Program-made: the position numbers and the translations under genes | Assembly (NCBI GenBank): GCA_963776665.1 | Contig: CAVZNQ010000012.1 | Span: 146,853 to 210,852, forward strand | DNA: 64,000 bases | Source: Roseiarcus sp963776665 | Lineage (GTDB): Bacteria > Pseudomonadota > Alphaproteobacteria > Rhizobiales > Beijerinckiaceae | Direction of reading: 5' to 3' | The notes under the pieces: model-generated | The model's input: only the letters and a program-made list of their open reading frames with translations | Told to the model about the DNA's origin: nothing | The model's database searches: none | Shown: positions 22,469-30,865 of the stretch, piece after piece | Layout of the letters: the number at the start of each line of letters is the position of its first letter | Position numbering within the stretch: position 1 is the first letter of the stretch

Positions 22469-25024
22469 ATGGACGCCGCCAGCGAAAGCCCCCATGCCGA
22501 GAGCGCAAGCGCGCGGCTCACGCCGATGATGGCGCAATATTTCGAGATCAAGGCCGCCAATCCCAATTCCCTGCTCTTCTACCGGATGGGCGATTTCTAC
22601 GAGCTTTTCTTCGACGACGCGGAGGTTGCGAGCCGGGCGCTCGGCATCGTTCTCACCAAGCGGGGCAAGCATGACGGCGAGGACATCCGGATGTGCGGCG
22701 TGCCGGTCGAACGCGCCGACGACTATCTCAACCGCCTGATAGCGCTCGGCCATCGGGTCGCAGTTTGCGAGCAGCTCGAAGACCCGGCGGAGGCGAAGAA
22801 GCGAGGCGCGAAGTCGGTCGTCCGCCGCGACGTCGTCCGCCTGGTCACGCCCGGGACGATCACCGAGGAGCGGCTGCTGGAGCCCGGCCGCGCGCGTCTC
22901 ATGGTCGCGGTGCAGAAGGCGCCCGGGCGTGACGGGCGGCGGCTCTACGGCCTTGCGGCGCTTGATCTTTCGACCGGCGCATTCACCCTGTCGGAGGCCG
23001 ACGAAGCGGGGCTCGCGGCGGAGATCGCGCGCCTCGAGCCAAGCGAGATTGTCGCCTCGCAAGCGGTCTATGACGAGCGAGAGTTCTCCCAGATTGTCGC
23101 CGAAATGCGGGTGCCCGCGACGCCGCTCGGGCGGGACGGCGGCGACGGCGCGGCGGCGGAGCGCCGGGTATGCGAGTTCTACGGCGTCGAAACCCTCGAC
23201 GGCTTCGGCGCCTTCACACGCGCGGAGATCGCCGCCGCCGCGCTCGCGCTGGCCTATGTCAAGCGCACCCAATTCGAGGCGCGGCCGGCGCTCTCGCCCC
23301 CGACACGGCGTGCGCGCGGAGCGAGCCTCGAAATCGATCCGGCCACCCGCGGCAATCTCGAACTCACGCGGACCTTGAGCGGCGCGCGCGAGGGTTCGCT
23401 ATTGGCGACGATCGATCTCACCGTGACGCCGGCCGGGGCGCGTCTGCTCGCCGAGCGGCTGGCCAGTCCGCTGACCGACCCGGAGGCTATCAACCGGCGG
23501 CTCGATTCGCTCGATTTTCTGGTCGAGGCAGGGCCCGTGCGCGACGCCTTGCGCCGGGCGCTGGCCCATGCGCCCGATTTTCTGCGCGCGCTGGCGCGTC
23601 TGAGCCTCGACCGCGGCGGCCCGCGCGACCTCGCCGCGATCCGCGACGGCCTTGCCGCGGCGGCAGTGCTGGCCGGCATTCTGGAGGCCGCTCCGGATCT
23701 TCCGCCCGACCTGCTCACGGCCTACGCGCGGCTCCGCGCCGACTGCGGCGCGCTCGAGGGCGATCTTCAAGCGTCGCTCGCCGACGATTTGCCGCTCGTC
23801 AAGCGCGACGGCGGGTTCGTGCGAGCCGGGGCCTTGCAGGCGCTCGACGAGGCGCGCGCGCTACGTGACCAAAGCCGCCGCGTCATCGCCGAGCTCCAGG
23901 CGTCATACGCGGAGCAGGCGGGGGTGCGGCAGCTCAAGATCAAGCACAACAACTTTCTCGGCTACTACATCGAGACGCCGCAAGCGGCCGGCGAGACGCT
24001 GCTCAAAGCCCCGCTCAACTCAACCTTCATCCATCGCCAGACGATGGCCGGAGCGATGCGGTTCACCACCAACGCGCTGGTCGATCTTGAGGCCCGCATC
24101 GCCTCCGCCGCGGACCGCGCGTTGGCGCTCGAACTCGAAACTTTCGAACGCCTGCGCAGGGCCTGCCTCGCCGAAGGCGAACGGTTGCGCGGCTTCGGCT
24201 CAGGCCTTGCCGAGATTGATGTCGCCGCCGCGCTCGCGGAACTCGCGGTCAAGCGCGATTGGACCCGCCCGGTGGTCGACGTCTCGCTTGATTTCAGGAT
24301 CGAGGGCGGGCGCCATCCGGTGGTTGAGGCGGCGCTGAAAGCGGCGGGCGAACCATTCGTCGCCAATGACTGCGATCTCTCTGGCGAAGCGGGGGAAGGA
24401 GGCCGGATCGCCATCGTGACCGGCCCCAACATGGCCGGCAAATCGACCTATCTGCGCCAGAACGCGCTGATCGCGCTCATTGCCCAGACAGGGTCTTATG
24501 TTCCGGCGGCGCGCGCTCACGTCGGCATCGTCGACCGGCTGTTCTCGCGCGTCGGCGCCGCGGACGATCTGGCGCGCGGCCGCTCGACATTCATGGTCGA
24601 AATGGTCGAGACGGCGGCGATCCTCAATCAGGCGAGCGAGCGTTCGCTGGTGATTCTGGACGAGATTGGCCGCGGCACTGCGACCTTCGACGGCCTCTCG
24701 ATCGCGATGGCCTGCGTTGAGCATCTCAACGCCGTCAATCGTTCGCGCGCCCTGTTCGCCACCCATTTCCACGAACTGACCGGGCTCGCCGAGACGCTGC
24801 CGCGGCTCGTCAATCTGACCATGCGGGTCAGCGAGTTCAAGGGGACGTTGGCCTTCCTGCACGAGGTGGTTCCGGGCGCGGCCGATCGTTCGTACGGCAT
24901 CCAGGTTGCGAAGCTTGCCGGGCTGCCGGCGTCAGTCGTCAAGCGGGCGCGCCAGGCGCTCGCCGGTCTCGAAGCGTCGCGCGCGAGCGGCGCGCTCGAA
25001 CTCGCTGCCGCTCTTCTCCTATGA
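22469..25024 (+). CDS. mutS: DNA mismatch repair protein MutS (C-terminus frameshifted)
   Basis: MutS finds base mismatches and small loops and starts repair with MutL. The mismatch-binding domain begins MMAQYFEIKAANP and carries FYRMGDFYELFFDDA, with the conserved Phe-Xaa-Glu of the mismatch contact in DFYEL. The ATPase has Walker A GPNMAGKST near residue 652, the signature STFMVEMVETAAILNQ and Walker B LVILDEIGRGTATFDG. As written the protein has 851 residues and ends in a nonsense tail (ELAAALLL). The true C-terminus appears in another frame at 25005-25154, so one extra base near 24975-25004 probably breaks it. The core enzyme is complete. Confidence 0.94.
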   Translation: MDAASESPHAESASARLTPMMAQYFEIKAANPNSLLFYRMGDFYELFFDDAEVASRALGIVLTKRGKHDGEDIRMCGVPVERADDYLNRLIALGHRVAVCEQLEDPAEAKKRGAKSVVRRDVVRLVTPGTITEERLLEPGRARLMVAVQKAPGRDGRRLYGLAALDLSTGAFTLSEADEAGLAAEIARLEPSEIVASQAVYDEREFSQIVAEMRVPATPLGRDGGDGAAAERRVCEFYGVETLDGFGAFTRAEIAAAALALAYVKRTQFEARPALSPPTRRARGASLEIDPATRGNLELTRTLSGAREGSLLATIDLTVTPAGARLLAERLASPLTDPEAINRRLDSLDFLVEAGPVRDALRRALAHAPDFLRALARLSLDRGGPRDLAAIRDGLAAAAVLAGILEAAPDLPPDLLTAYARLRADCGALEGDLQASLADDLPLVKRDGGFVRAGALQALDEARALRDQSRRVIAELQASYAEQAGVRQLKIKHNNFLGYYIETPQAAGETLLKAPLNSTFIHRQTMAGAMRFTTNALVDLEARIASAADRALALELETFERLRRACLAEGERLRGFGSGLAEIDVAAALAELAVKRDWTRPVVDVSLDFRIEGGRHPVVEAALKAAGEPFVANDCDLSGEAGEGGRIAIVTGPNMAGKSTYLRQNALIALIAQTGSYVPAARAHVGIVDRLFSRVGAADDLARGRSTFMVEMVETAAILNQASERSLVILDEIGRGTATFDGLSIAMACVEHLNAVNRSRALFATHFHELTGLAETLPRLVNLTMRVSEFKGTLAFLHEVVPGAADRSYGIQVAKLAGLPASVVKRARQALAGLEASRASGALELAAALLL

Positions 25025-25154
25025 GCCGCGCGAGCCGTCGCCGCCTGACGAATTGCGCGCGGCGGTTGCCGGGCTCGATCCCGACGCAATGAGCCCGCGA
25101 GAAGCGCTCGAGGCGATCTATGCCTTGAAGAGGGGGCTGCTTGGCAAACCATGA
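25005..25154 (+). other. Displaced C-terminal segment of MutS
   Basis: In the +1 frame the sequence reads LPLFSYEPRE, then a proline-rich linker and LDPDAMSPREALEAIYALKR, ending at the stop 25152-25154. This is the standard MutS C-terminal helix-turn-helix end (the LPLF motif and SPREALEAIYxLK), which helps tetramer formation. It has no start of its own. Confidence 0.85.
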
Positions 25155-25327
25155 GGCCGCCTTTCCGGCGCGAACGGAAAAGGCGCCACGATAGTCGCAG
25201 AGGATAGGCAATCGACCCCATTGCGCGGCCAACGAATTCTCGCTCATGGTAGAAATAGAGTTCGATTAGTCTTCGGCTTAGTGTCCGCGATTCTAGCACT
25301 AACGTTCTGCAAGATTGGGGGCTTGCC

Positions 25328-25900
25328 ATGAGCATTCGCGGTTTGGCCTGCGCTGCCTCGATGGCTTGCGCTCTCGGCCTGTCGGCCGCCCCCTCCAGCG
25401 CGTCGACCCAGATCATGGTCGCACAATGCCTGCAATTCAGCGCATGCTATTTGGACACGACGCCTTGGGGCGACACGCTTTCGCAGTCGCAACTGGAGTC
25501 GTTCGGGCTCGGAACAACGATTGACCTCGTCGTCACCCAGACGTCGCAACTTGTTATCCAGCTCGGCAAGACAACGGCCGTTTTTTCGACTTCCGGCGCG
25601 GAGGTCATCGAGACCATCGACCAGTTTACGGGGCCGGGATTCTACCCCGATCCGGGTCCGTTCCCAAGCGGCCTGCTTGTTGGAACGCTCGCAATTCCGG
25701 CCGATGCGACCGGTCTTACGATCACCGGCGCGTTCGGCAACAGTATCGACCCGACCTCTTCGGGCGCGAACGTCTGTCTCGGCAGCGGCCGGTGCGGCGC
25801 TGCAGCGCCGGAGCCATCGGCCTGGGCCATGCTGCTCCTTGGCTTCGTCGGCTTGGGCTTCCTGGGACGCCGGCGCCTCCGCCCCGCCGTGGCCGCCTGA
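25328..25900 (+). CDS. PEP-CTERM sorting-domain protein
   Basis: A 190-residue exported protein. The N-terminal signal peptide (residues 1-26, ending PSSASTQ) is followed by a beta-rich, low-lysine body with two cysteine pairs. The C-terminal sorting signal is complete: PEPSAWAMLLLGFVGLGFLG followed by RRRLRP, i.e. the PEP motif, a membrane helix and a basic end. Such proteins are processed by an exosortase and usually delivered to the cell surface or matrix. No exosortase gene is seen here. The body is not recognised. Confidence 0.85.
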   Translation: MSIRGLACAASMACALGLSAAPSSASTQIMVAQCLQFSACYLDTTPWGDTLSQSQLESFGLGTTIDLVVTQTSQLVIQLGKTTAVFSTSGAEVIETIDQFTGPGFYPDPGPFPSGLLVGTLAIPADATGLTITGAFGNSIDPTSSGANVCLGSGRCGAAAPEPSAWAMLLLGFVGLGFLGRRRLRPAVAA

Positions 25901-26045
25901 CCGGGCGAGGTCCGGCGACGAACCGAACTGGGCCGAAGGCCGGCGCCTCGCGTTCGTCCTATTTTCGGGACCTGTCGCGTCTTGAATCGACGATTTTCCT
26001 CGGCGCCGGCTTCCGCCGCCCACCCGCGGAGGGTTATGAGGAGCG

Positions 26046-26684
26046 ATGGCCGACCCCCGAATCCTCGCCGCCACCCTCATTGCGGCCTTTCTTTATGTGA
26101 TCACTCCGGGCCCCGCGTTCCTGGCGCTGTTTACGCTCGCGGCCTCGCGCGGGCGGGCGGCCGGCGCATATTTCATCTGCGGCCATTTGGTCGGCGACGT
26201 GACCTGGGGCGCACTCGCTGTGGCGGCGATCGTCGGCGCCAACCGGATCGGCCCGGCGCTGTTCGAACTGCTCGGCTTCGTTTGCGGACTTTACCTCATC
26301 TATCTCGGAGCGCGGGCGGTCATGACCAAGAAGGACGCGCCGCCGCGCACGATCGGGGCCAAGCGGCCGCTCGCGACCGGCATGGCCTTCGGGCTCACCA
26401 ATCCGAAGTCTTATCCGGTGGCGCTGGCGATGTTCTCGGCGATCGTCGCGCCCTACATCGGGTCGCTCAAGATCGCCGATGCGCCGCAGATGTTCGTCGC
26501 TGCTTTCCTCGGCTTTCTGCTCGCCGATGCGGTCCTGATCCTCGCCGCCGGCCTGCCGGCGGTGCGGCGGTTCTTCCTCGCCCACGGCGTCGTGGTGACC
26601 CGGCTCGTCGGCGTGATCTTCATCCTGTTCGGCGCGCGCTCGATCGCCGACGCGGCGGGCGGCGCCATGCGGCGGACCGCTTGA
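26046..26684 (+). CDS. LysE family translocator
   Basis: A 212-residue membrane exporter of the LysE/RhtB family, which exports amino acids or related compounds. The family N-terminus VITPGPAFLALFTLA is at residues about 19-33, and six hydrophobic segments follow (for example LVGDVTWGALAVAAIVGANR, LLGFVCGLYLIYLGARAVM and AVLILAAGLPAVRRFF). It ends with MRRTA. A repeat-encoded Ala/Lys/Thr-rich heptad tail lies just beyond the stop in another frame (see 26704-26808) and could belong to it if there is a base error. The substrate is unknown. Confidence 0.88.
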   Translation: MADPRILAATLIAAFLYVITPGPAFLALFTLAASRGRAAGAYFICGHLVGDVTWGALAVAAIVGANRIGPALFELLGFVCGLYLIYLGARAVMTKKDAPPRTIGAKRPLATGMAFGLTNPKSYPVALAMFSAIVAPYIGSLKIADAPQMFVAAFLGFLLADAVLILAAGLPAVRRFFLAHGVVVTRLVGVIFILFGARSIADAAGGAMRRTA

Positions 26685-27179
26685 GGGCGGTCGATCCTTC
26701 GAGCCGGCCGCAACAACATCAAAGCCGGCCGCAACGAAAGCCAAGGCCGCCGCAACGAAAACCAAGCCCGCCGCAACGAAAACCAAGCCAGGCGCAATAA
26801 AAACCAAATCATGTTTTCCTTCCGCGGATTGAGCCTTTTCAAAGGGTTCCGCCCAGATTTCCGCCTTTCTGCAGCTTCCGGACGCCCTCGTCCTGCGGGC
26901 GGCAGGGAGCATCGATCGAGACGCGCCGACCGCCTGCGGCGCCCCACCGAGACTTATAGCACGATTTCTGGTTTTCGTAAATGAAATGTCGATCACGAAT
27001 TTTCCGAAATGACAGGACCTGCCGGCCATCCCGCTGGCCTCATCGCTGCGAGCCGGCCGGATTTTGGCTCACGAATAAAACATCCCGTTCGAGTGTTCTC
27101 GGGAATGCGAGATTTCCTCAAACCAAAACGGGCGGCGCGGCGTATAACTAGCCGAACGCCCACGCCAGGAGGTTGGGTC
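26685..27179. other. Intergenic region after the LysE gene
   Basis: The first part holds the 21-base tandem array (26704-26808). In the plus frame that contains the array the open stretch ends at the TGA 26830-26832. The rest, about 350 bases, shows no gene with a good start. A TATAAC box at 27143-27148 could be the -10 of the next gene, but no matching -35 is visible. Confidence 0.4.
26704..26808 (+). repeat. Five exact-period 21 bp tandem repeats
   Basis: Units at 26704-26724, 26725-26745, 26746-26766, 26767-26787 and 26788-26808, with the core GCCGCAACGAAAACCAAG. In one frame each unit encodes seven residues: PAATTSK, PAATKAK, AAATKTK, PAATKTK, PGAIKTK. This has the composition of a histone-H1-like tail. 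The frame is +1 to the LysE gene that ends 20 bases earlier. Confidence 0.85.
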
Positions 27180-27668
27180 ATGTCCATTCACCGAATTTTC
27201 CATCGCGTCGCGCTTGCGGCCTCGCTCGCGCTCTCTCTTTTCGTCCCCGCTCTCGGCCAGGGCGCGTTCGCTCAGTCGGCGCCGACGTTCGGCGACATTC
27301 ACGTCGACGTTCAGCCGCTGCGGGCCAACGCCGGCGATCCGACTGCGACCTGGGTCGAGCACGATCTGACCGGCCAATTGGCGCAAGGCTTGGCCGGCCG
27401 CATGTCGCGCGGCGGCGCGCCGCTCACCGTCAGGATCGACTACCTGACCCTGGGGCCGCAAACCGGGGAAATGCTCCATGCCGGCGCGTCTCTGGACAAT
27501 ATCCAGGGAGTTGCTGTGATTGGCGGAAAGGAGACGCCGATCCGGGCAACGAGCAGCTACTACTCAACGCCGGTCGACCAGACGATGATCGAGCGGTCAA
27601 ATCGCGAGCGAGTGTCGCAGCTCACCCAAGCGCTGACGTTTTGGATCGTGCGCGGCGACTTCTTTTGA
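27180..27668 (+). CDS. Exported hypothetical protein (162 aa)
   Basis: I do not recognise this family. The start at 27180 (after GGAGG, eight bases upstream) gives a signal peptide of about 34 residues ending GAFAQS. The mature part, about 125 residues, alternates short strands and helices: FGDIHVDVQPL, a helix TGQLAQGLAGRM, PLTVRIDYLTLGP, GVAVIGGKETPIRATSSYYS, and a last helix with VSQLTQALTFWIV. It looks like a small periplasmic protein. A repeat element follows it. Confidence 0.6.
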   Translation: MSIHRIFHRVALAASLALSLFVPALGQGAFAQSAPTFGDIHVDVQPLRANAGDPTATWVEHDLTGQLAQGLAGRMSRGGAPLTVRIDYLTLGPQTGEMLHAGASLDNIQGVAVIGGKETPIRATSSYYSTPVDQTMIERSNRERVSQLTQALTFWIVRGDFF

Positions 27669-27719
27669 CGGACCGACGCTGGTCTTCTAGAGTAAGATGA
27701 ACTCAAGTCGATCGGCGTC

Positions 27720-27804
27720 CGTCATTGCGAGCGAATCCAGGTGAGCGCCGGGCGCCTTTCGGTCGCTGGATTGTCTCGTCGCCCCGAGCCTCCGGGCAAT
27801 GACG
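27720..27804. repeat. CGTCATTGCGAGCGA-type palindromic repeat
   Basis: CGTCATTGC at 27720 and GCAATGACG ending at 27804 are inverted ends. Inside, the words CGAATCCAG and CTGGATTG are another inverted pair. It is an intergenic palindrome of the kind common in Rhizobiales, different from the family at 17613. Confidence 0.65.
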
Positions 27805-27866
27805 AAGGCAGTTAAGCCTGAACGGGTCGCGCCGCCTTCACGATCTTCGCTCGAGCGCAGCGCCCC

Positions 27867-29699
27867 ATGACGGCGAGCAGCGACGCTCTCTACCGCTTTC
27901 GTCGGGAAGTCACGTTCGCCAGGCCCGCGGCGGCGATTTGGCCATTTGTCTCCGACTCCGCCCGCCTTTGGGAGCTCGGCGGCATGGCGCCCTACAAGTT
28001 CGAGGAACGGGTCGACGGCGAGGGCCGCGTCCGCCGCTATGTCCACGGCAAGGTTGGGCCCTTCCCGGCGCGCTGGGAGGAGGAATTCGGCGAATGGCAG
28101 GAAAACCACCGCCTTTTCCAGTTCCGGAACTATCACAACGGCCCGATGCGGCGCTGGGAATGGGTCTGCGAGCTTTTCGCCGAAGGCGAAGGCTGCCGGC
28201 TGGTCGTCACCGGCATGGCCGAACCCGCCGGCCTCCTGGGTTTCGTGAGCAAGCGCGCCGGCATCTTTGACGCCGAGTTCGGCAAGGCCGCGGCGGGGAT
28301 CGAGCGGATCGCTCGCGAGAGCGAGGGTTCCGCGCTCGTCCCGGGGTGGAGCGCCGAGGACCTGGTCGAGCCCGCCGCCCGGCAGCGACTCGACGGGCTT
28401 GGCGCCGAACTCGCGCGCGACCCTGCCTCGCACGCCTTGGCGCCGAAGCTGATCGATTACCTGCGCCATGCGCCGGTCGTCGATCTGCGCGGCATTCGTC
28501 CGCTGGCGCTGGCGACGCTATGGTCCGCCCCGCCCGACCATGCGGTCGAGTTGTTCCTGGCGGCGGCGCGGAAAGGCGTCGTGGCGATGGGATGGGAGCT
28601 CCTGTGCCCGCGCTGCCGCGGCGCGAAGTCCCGGGTGAGCCGGCTTCAGGACCTGGCGAAGGGCGCGCATTGCTCCTCCTGCAACATCGACTACGAACGC
28701 AATTTCAGCCGCAACGTCGAACTGACTTTCCACCCTGAGCCCTGGGTTCGTCCGCTGCCGGACGGCGAGATGTGCATGCTCGGCCAGGGCTCGGTGCGGC
28801 ACATCAAGTTTCAGGCCGAGGTCGCCGCGCAGTCGGCCAAGGTCTTTGAGCTCTCCCTCGCTCCGGGCCCATACCGCTTTCGCACGGTCGAGGCCGGCCC
28901 CGAAGCCGATCGCGACATCGGCGCCGATGGCCTCATGCCGACGGTGGTGGCTCGCGGCCCCGACATTCTGCTCGAGGAAGCGAGCGGCAGGAACGCGCTC
29001 GCGATCCGCAACGAGAGCGATCGGCCCCTCGTCTTCGTGGTCGAGAACCGCAACTGGGCCAAAGACGCGCTGACCGGGGATCGGGTGATCGCCATGCCCG
29101 CCTTCCGCCGGCTCTGCCCCGAGCAATTGCTGCGTCCCGGCGACAATGCCGAGATCGGCTCGATCGCCGTCATGTTCACCGACCTCAAGGGCTCGACCGA
29201 ACTCTACGATGCGCTCGGCGACGCCACCGCCTACAACCTCGTCCGCGACCATTTTTCTTTCCTGTCGGACCGGGTCGGCCGCCATCATGGCTTCGTCGTC
29301 AAGACCGTGGGCGATGCGGTCATGGCCGCCTTCTCCCGTCCCGATCATGCGGTCCGCGCGGCGCTGGCGATCCAGGACGATGTCGCGAGCTTCAATTCCG
29401 CCCGGGGCGGGCCTGCGGGCGCGACGCCGATCGTGTTGAAGCTCGGACTTCACGCCGGACCGTGCATCGCCGTCACGACCGGCGACGCGCTCGACTACTT
29501 CGGCGCGACCGTGAATATCGCCGCGCGCCTCGAACATCAGTGTCGCGGCGGCGAGGTGATCGTGTCGGAGGCCGTGGCGAGCGATCCCGAAACGGCCGCG
29601 GCGCTCGCGGATCGGACCCGGATCGAAGAAACGGCGATGCTGCGCGGCGTCAGCGCGCCGGTCCGGTATGTACGGGTCACGGGCCGTCACGAAAATTAG
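27867..29699 (+). CDS. DUF5939 adenylate/guanylate cyclase with SRPBCC N-terminus
   Basis: A 610-residue soluble multidomain protein. Residues about 10-150 look like an SRPBCC (START-like) ligand-binding domain. The middle is a DUF5939 region with a zinc-ribbon-like pair, CPRC near residue 249 and CSSC near 271. The C-terminal third is a class III cyclase with VMFTDLKGSTELYD, VVKTVGDAVMAAF (both metal aspartates) and VNIAARLEHQ. It probably makes cAMP in response to a small hydrophobic ligand or through the ribbon domain, but that is an inference from the architecture. No transmembrane helix is seen. Confidence 0.88.
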   Translation: MTASSDALYRFRREVTFARPAAAIWPFVSDSARLWELGGMAPYKFEERVDGEGRVRRYVHGKVGPFPARWEEEFGEWQENHRLFQFRNYHNGPMRRWEWVCELFAEGEGCRLVVTGMAEPAGLLGFVSKRAGIFDAEFGKAAAGIERIARESEGSALVPGWSAEDLVEPAARQRLDGLGAELARDPASHALAPKLIDYLRHAPVVDLRGIRPLALATLWSAPPDHAVELFLAAARKGVVAMGWELLCPRCRGAKSRVSRLQDLAKGAHCSSCNIDYERNFSRNVELTFHPEPWVRPLPDGEMCMLGQGSVRHIKFQAEVAAQSAKVFELSLAPGPYRFRTVEAGPEADRDIGADGLMPTVVARGPDILLEEASGRNALAIRNESDRPLVFVVENRNWAKDALTGDRVIAMPAFRRLCPEQLLRPGDNAEIGSIAVMFTDLKGSTELYDALGDATAYNLVRDHFSFLSDRVGRHHGFVVKTVGDAVMAAFSRPDHAVRAALAIQDDVASFNSARGGPAGATPIVLKLGLHAGPCIAVTTGDALDYFGATVNIAARLEHQCRGGEVIVSEAVASDPETAAALADRTRIEETAMLRGVSAPVRYVRVTGRHEN

Positions 29700-29773
29700 A
29701 CAGCAAGGAGCGGAGTTCGGCGGCGCAAAGATCGGCGTAGTCGGGGAACAAGACAAACCCCGGAGCCATCCCT

Positions 29774-30865
29774 ATGTCTATCGCCATGACTGAAGCGAGC
29801 CGTCCCAGCGCCACAAGCCCGGCCGCCCGCGCCGACGACGCTCGGTGGGACGCGGTCCGCCGCCGCGATTCGGCCTTCGACGGCAACTTCCTCTTCGCCG
29901 TCCGCACGACCGGAATTTATTGCCGTCCGAGCTGCGCCTCACGGCCGGCCAAGCGGGAGAACGTCTCGTTCTTTTCGACCGCCGCGGAAGCGGAGAAGGC
30001 GGGCTATCGCGCCTGCAAGCGTTGCGGGCCCGATAAGCTCGGCGCGCCCGATCGGAGGGCCGAGGCGGTCAGGCGAGCGTGCGAAATGATCGCGGCGGCC
30101 GAAGAGGCGCCCTCGCTCAACGACCTCGCGGCGAGCGCGGGCTTGAGCCCGTTCCATTTCCATCGCGTGTTCAAGAAGGTCGCCGGAGTGACGCCGAAGG
30201 CCTATGCCGCGCAAATGCAGGCGCGCCGCGCGGCTGATCGCCTGCGCGATGCCGAGACGATTACCGAAGCAATCTACGACGCCGGGTTCAACTCTTCGAG
30301 CCGCTTCTACGAGACCGCCTCGGCGCGGCTCGGCATGACGCCAAGCGCGGTCCGGCGCGGAGGGAAGGGCGCGGCGATCCGCTTCGCCATCGGCCAGGCG
30401 TCGCTGGGCGCGGTGCTGGTGGCTGCGACCGACAAGGGCGTGTGCGCGATCACGCTGGGCGACGACCCGGACGCTCTCGCGCGCGACCTTCAGGATCGCT
30501 TCCCGCGCGCCGAACTCATCGGCGGCGATCCCGCTTTCGAGCTCATGGTGGCGCGAGTCGTGGGCCTGATCGAAGCGCCCGGGCGGCGTCTCGACCTTCC
30601 GCTCGACATCCGCGGGACCGCGTTCCAGGAGCGGGTCTGGCGGGCGCTGAGCGCCATTCCTCCGGGCAGGACGGCGACTTACGCCGAAATCGCCCGCGCG
30701 GTCGGCCAGCCGAAGGCCGCGCGTGCGGTGGCGCAGGCCTGCGCCGCCAACCCGCTCGCGGTCGCGATCCCCTGCCATCGGGTGGTGCGAACGGACGGCG
30801 ATGTTTCCGGCTACCGGTGGGGCGTCGAACGCAAGCGTGCGCTTCTCGACCGAGAGGCCGCGTGA
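29774..30865 (+). CDS. ada: Bifunctional Ada regulator / O6-methylguanine-DNA methyltransferase
   Basis: Ada repairs methylated DNA and activates the adaptive response. All three parts are present in 363 residues. The N-terminal domain has the zinc/methyl-acceptor cysteines Cys50 and Cys54 (YCRPSC) plus ACKRC. A central AraC-type helix-turn-helix follows (LNDLAASAGLSPFHFHRVFK). The C-terminal methyltransferase has the active-site PCHRVV near residue 333. Its stop overlaps the next start (GTGATGA), so the oxygenase downstream is in the same operon and probably the same regulon. Confidence 0.95.
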   Translation: MSIAMTEASRPSATSPAARADDARWDAVRRRDSAFDGNFLFAVRTTGIYCRPSCASRPAKRENVSFFSTAAEAEKAGYRACKRCGPDKLGAPDRRAEAVRRACEMIAAAEEAPSLNDLAASAGLSPFHFHRVFKKVAGVTPKAYAAQMQARRAADRLRDAETITEAIYDAGFNSSSRFYETASARLGMTPSAVRRGGKGAAIRFAIGQASLGAVLVAATDKGVCAITLGDDPDALARDLQDRFPRAELIGGDPAFELMVARVVGLIEAPGRRLDLPLDIRGTAFQERVWRALSAIPPGRTATYAEIARAVGQPKAARAVAQACAANPLAVAIPCHRVVRTDGDVSGYRWGVERKRALLDREAA

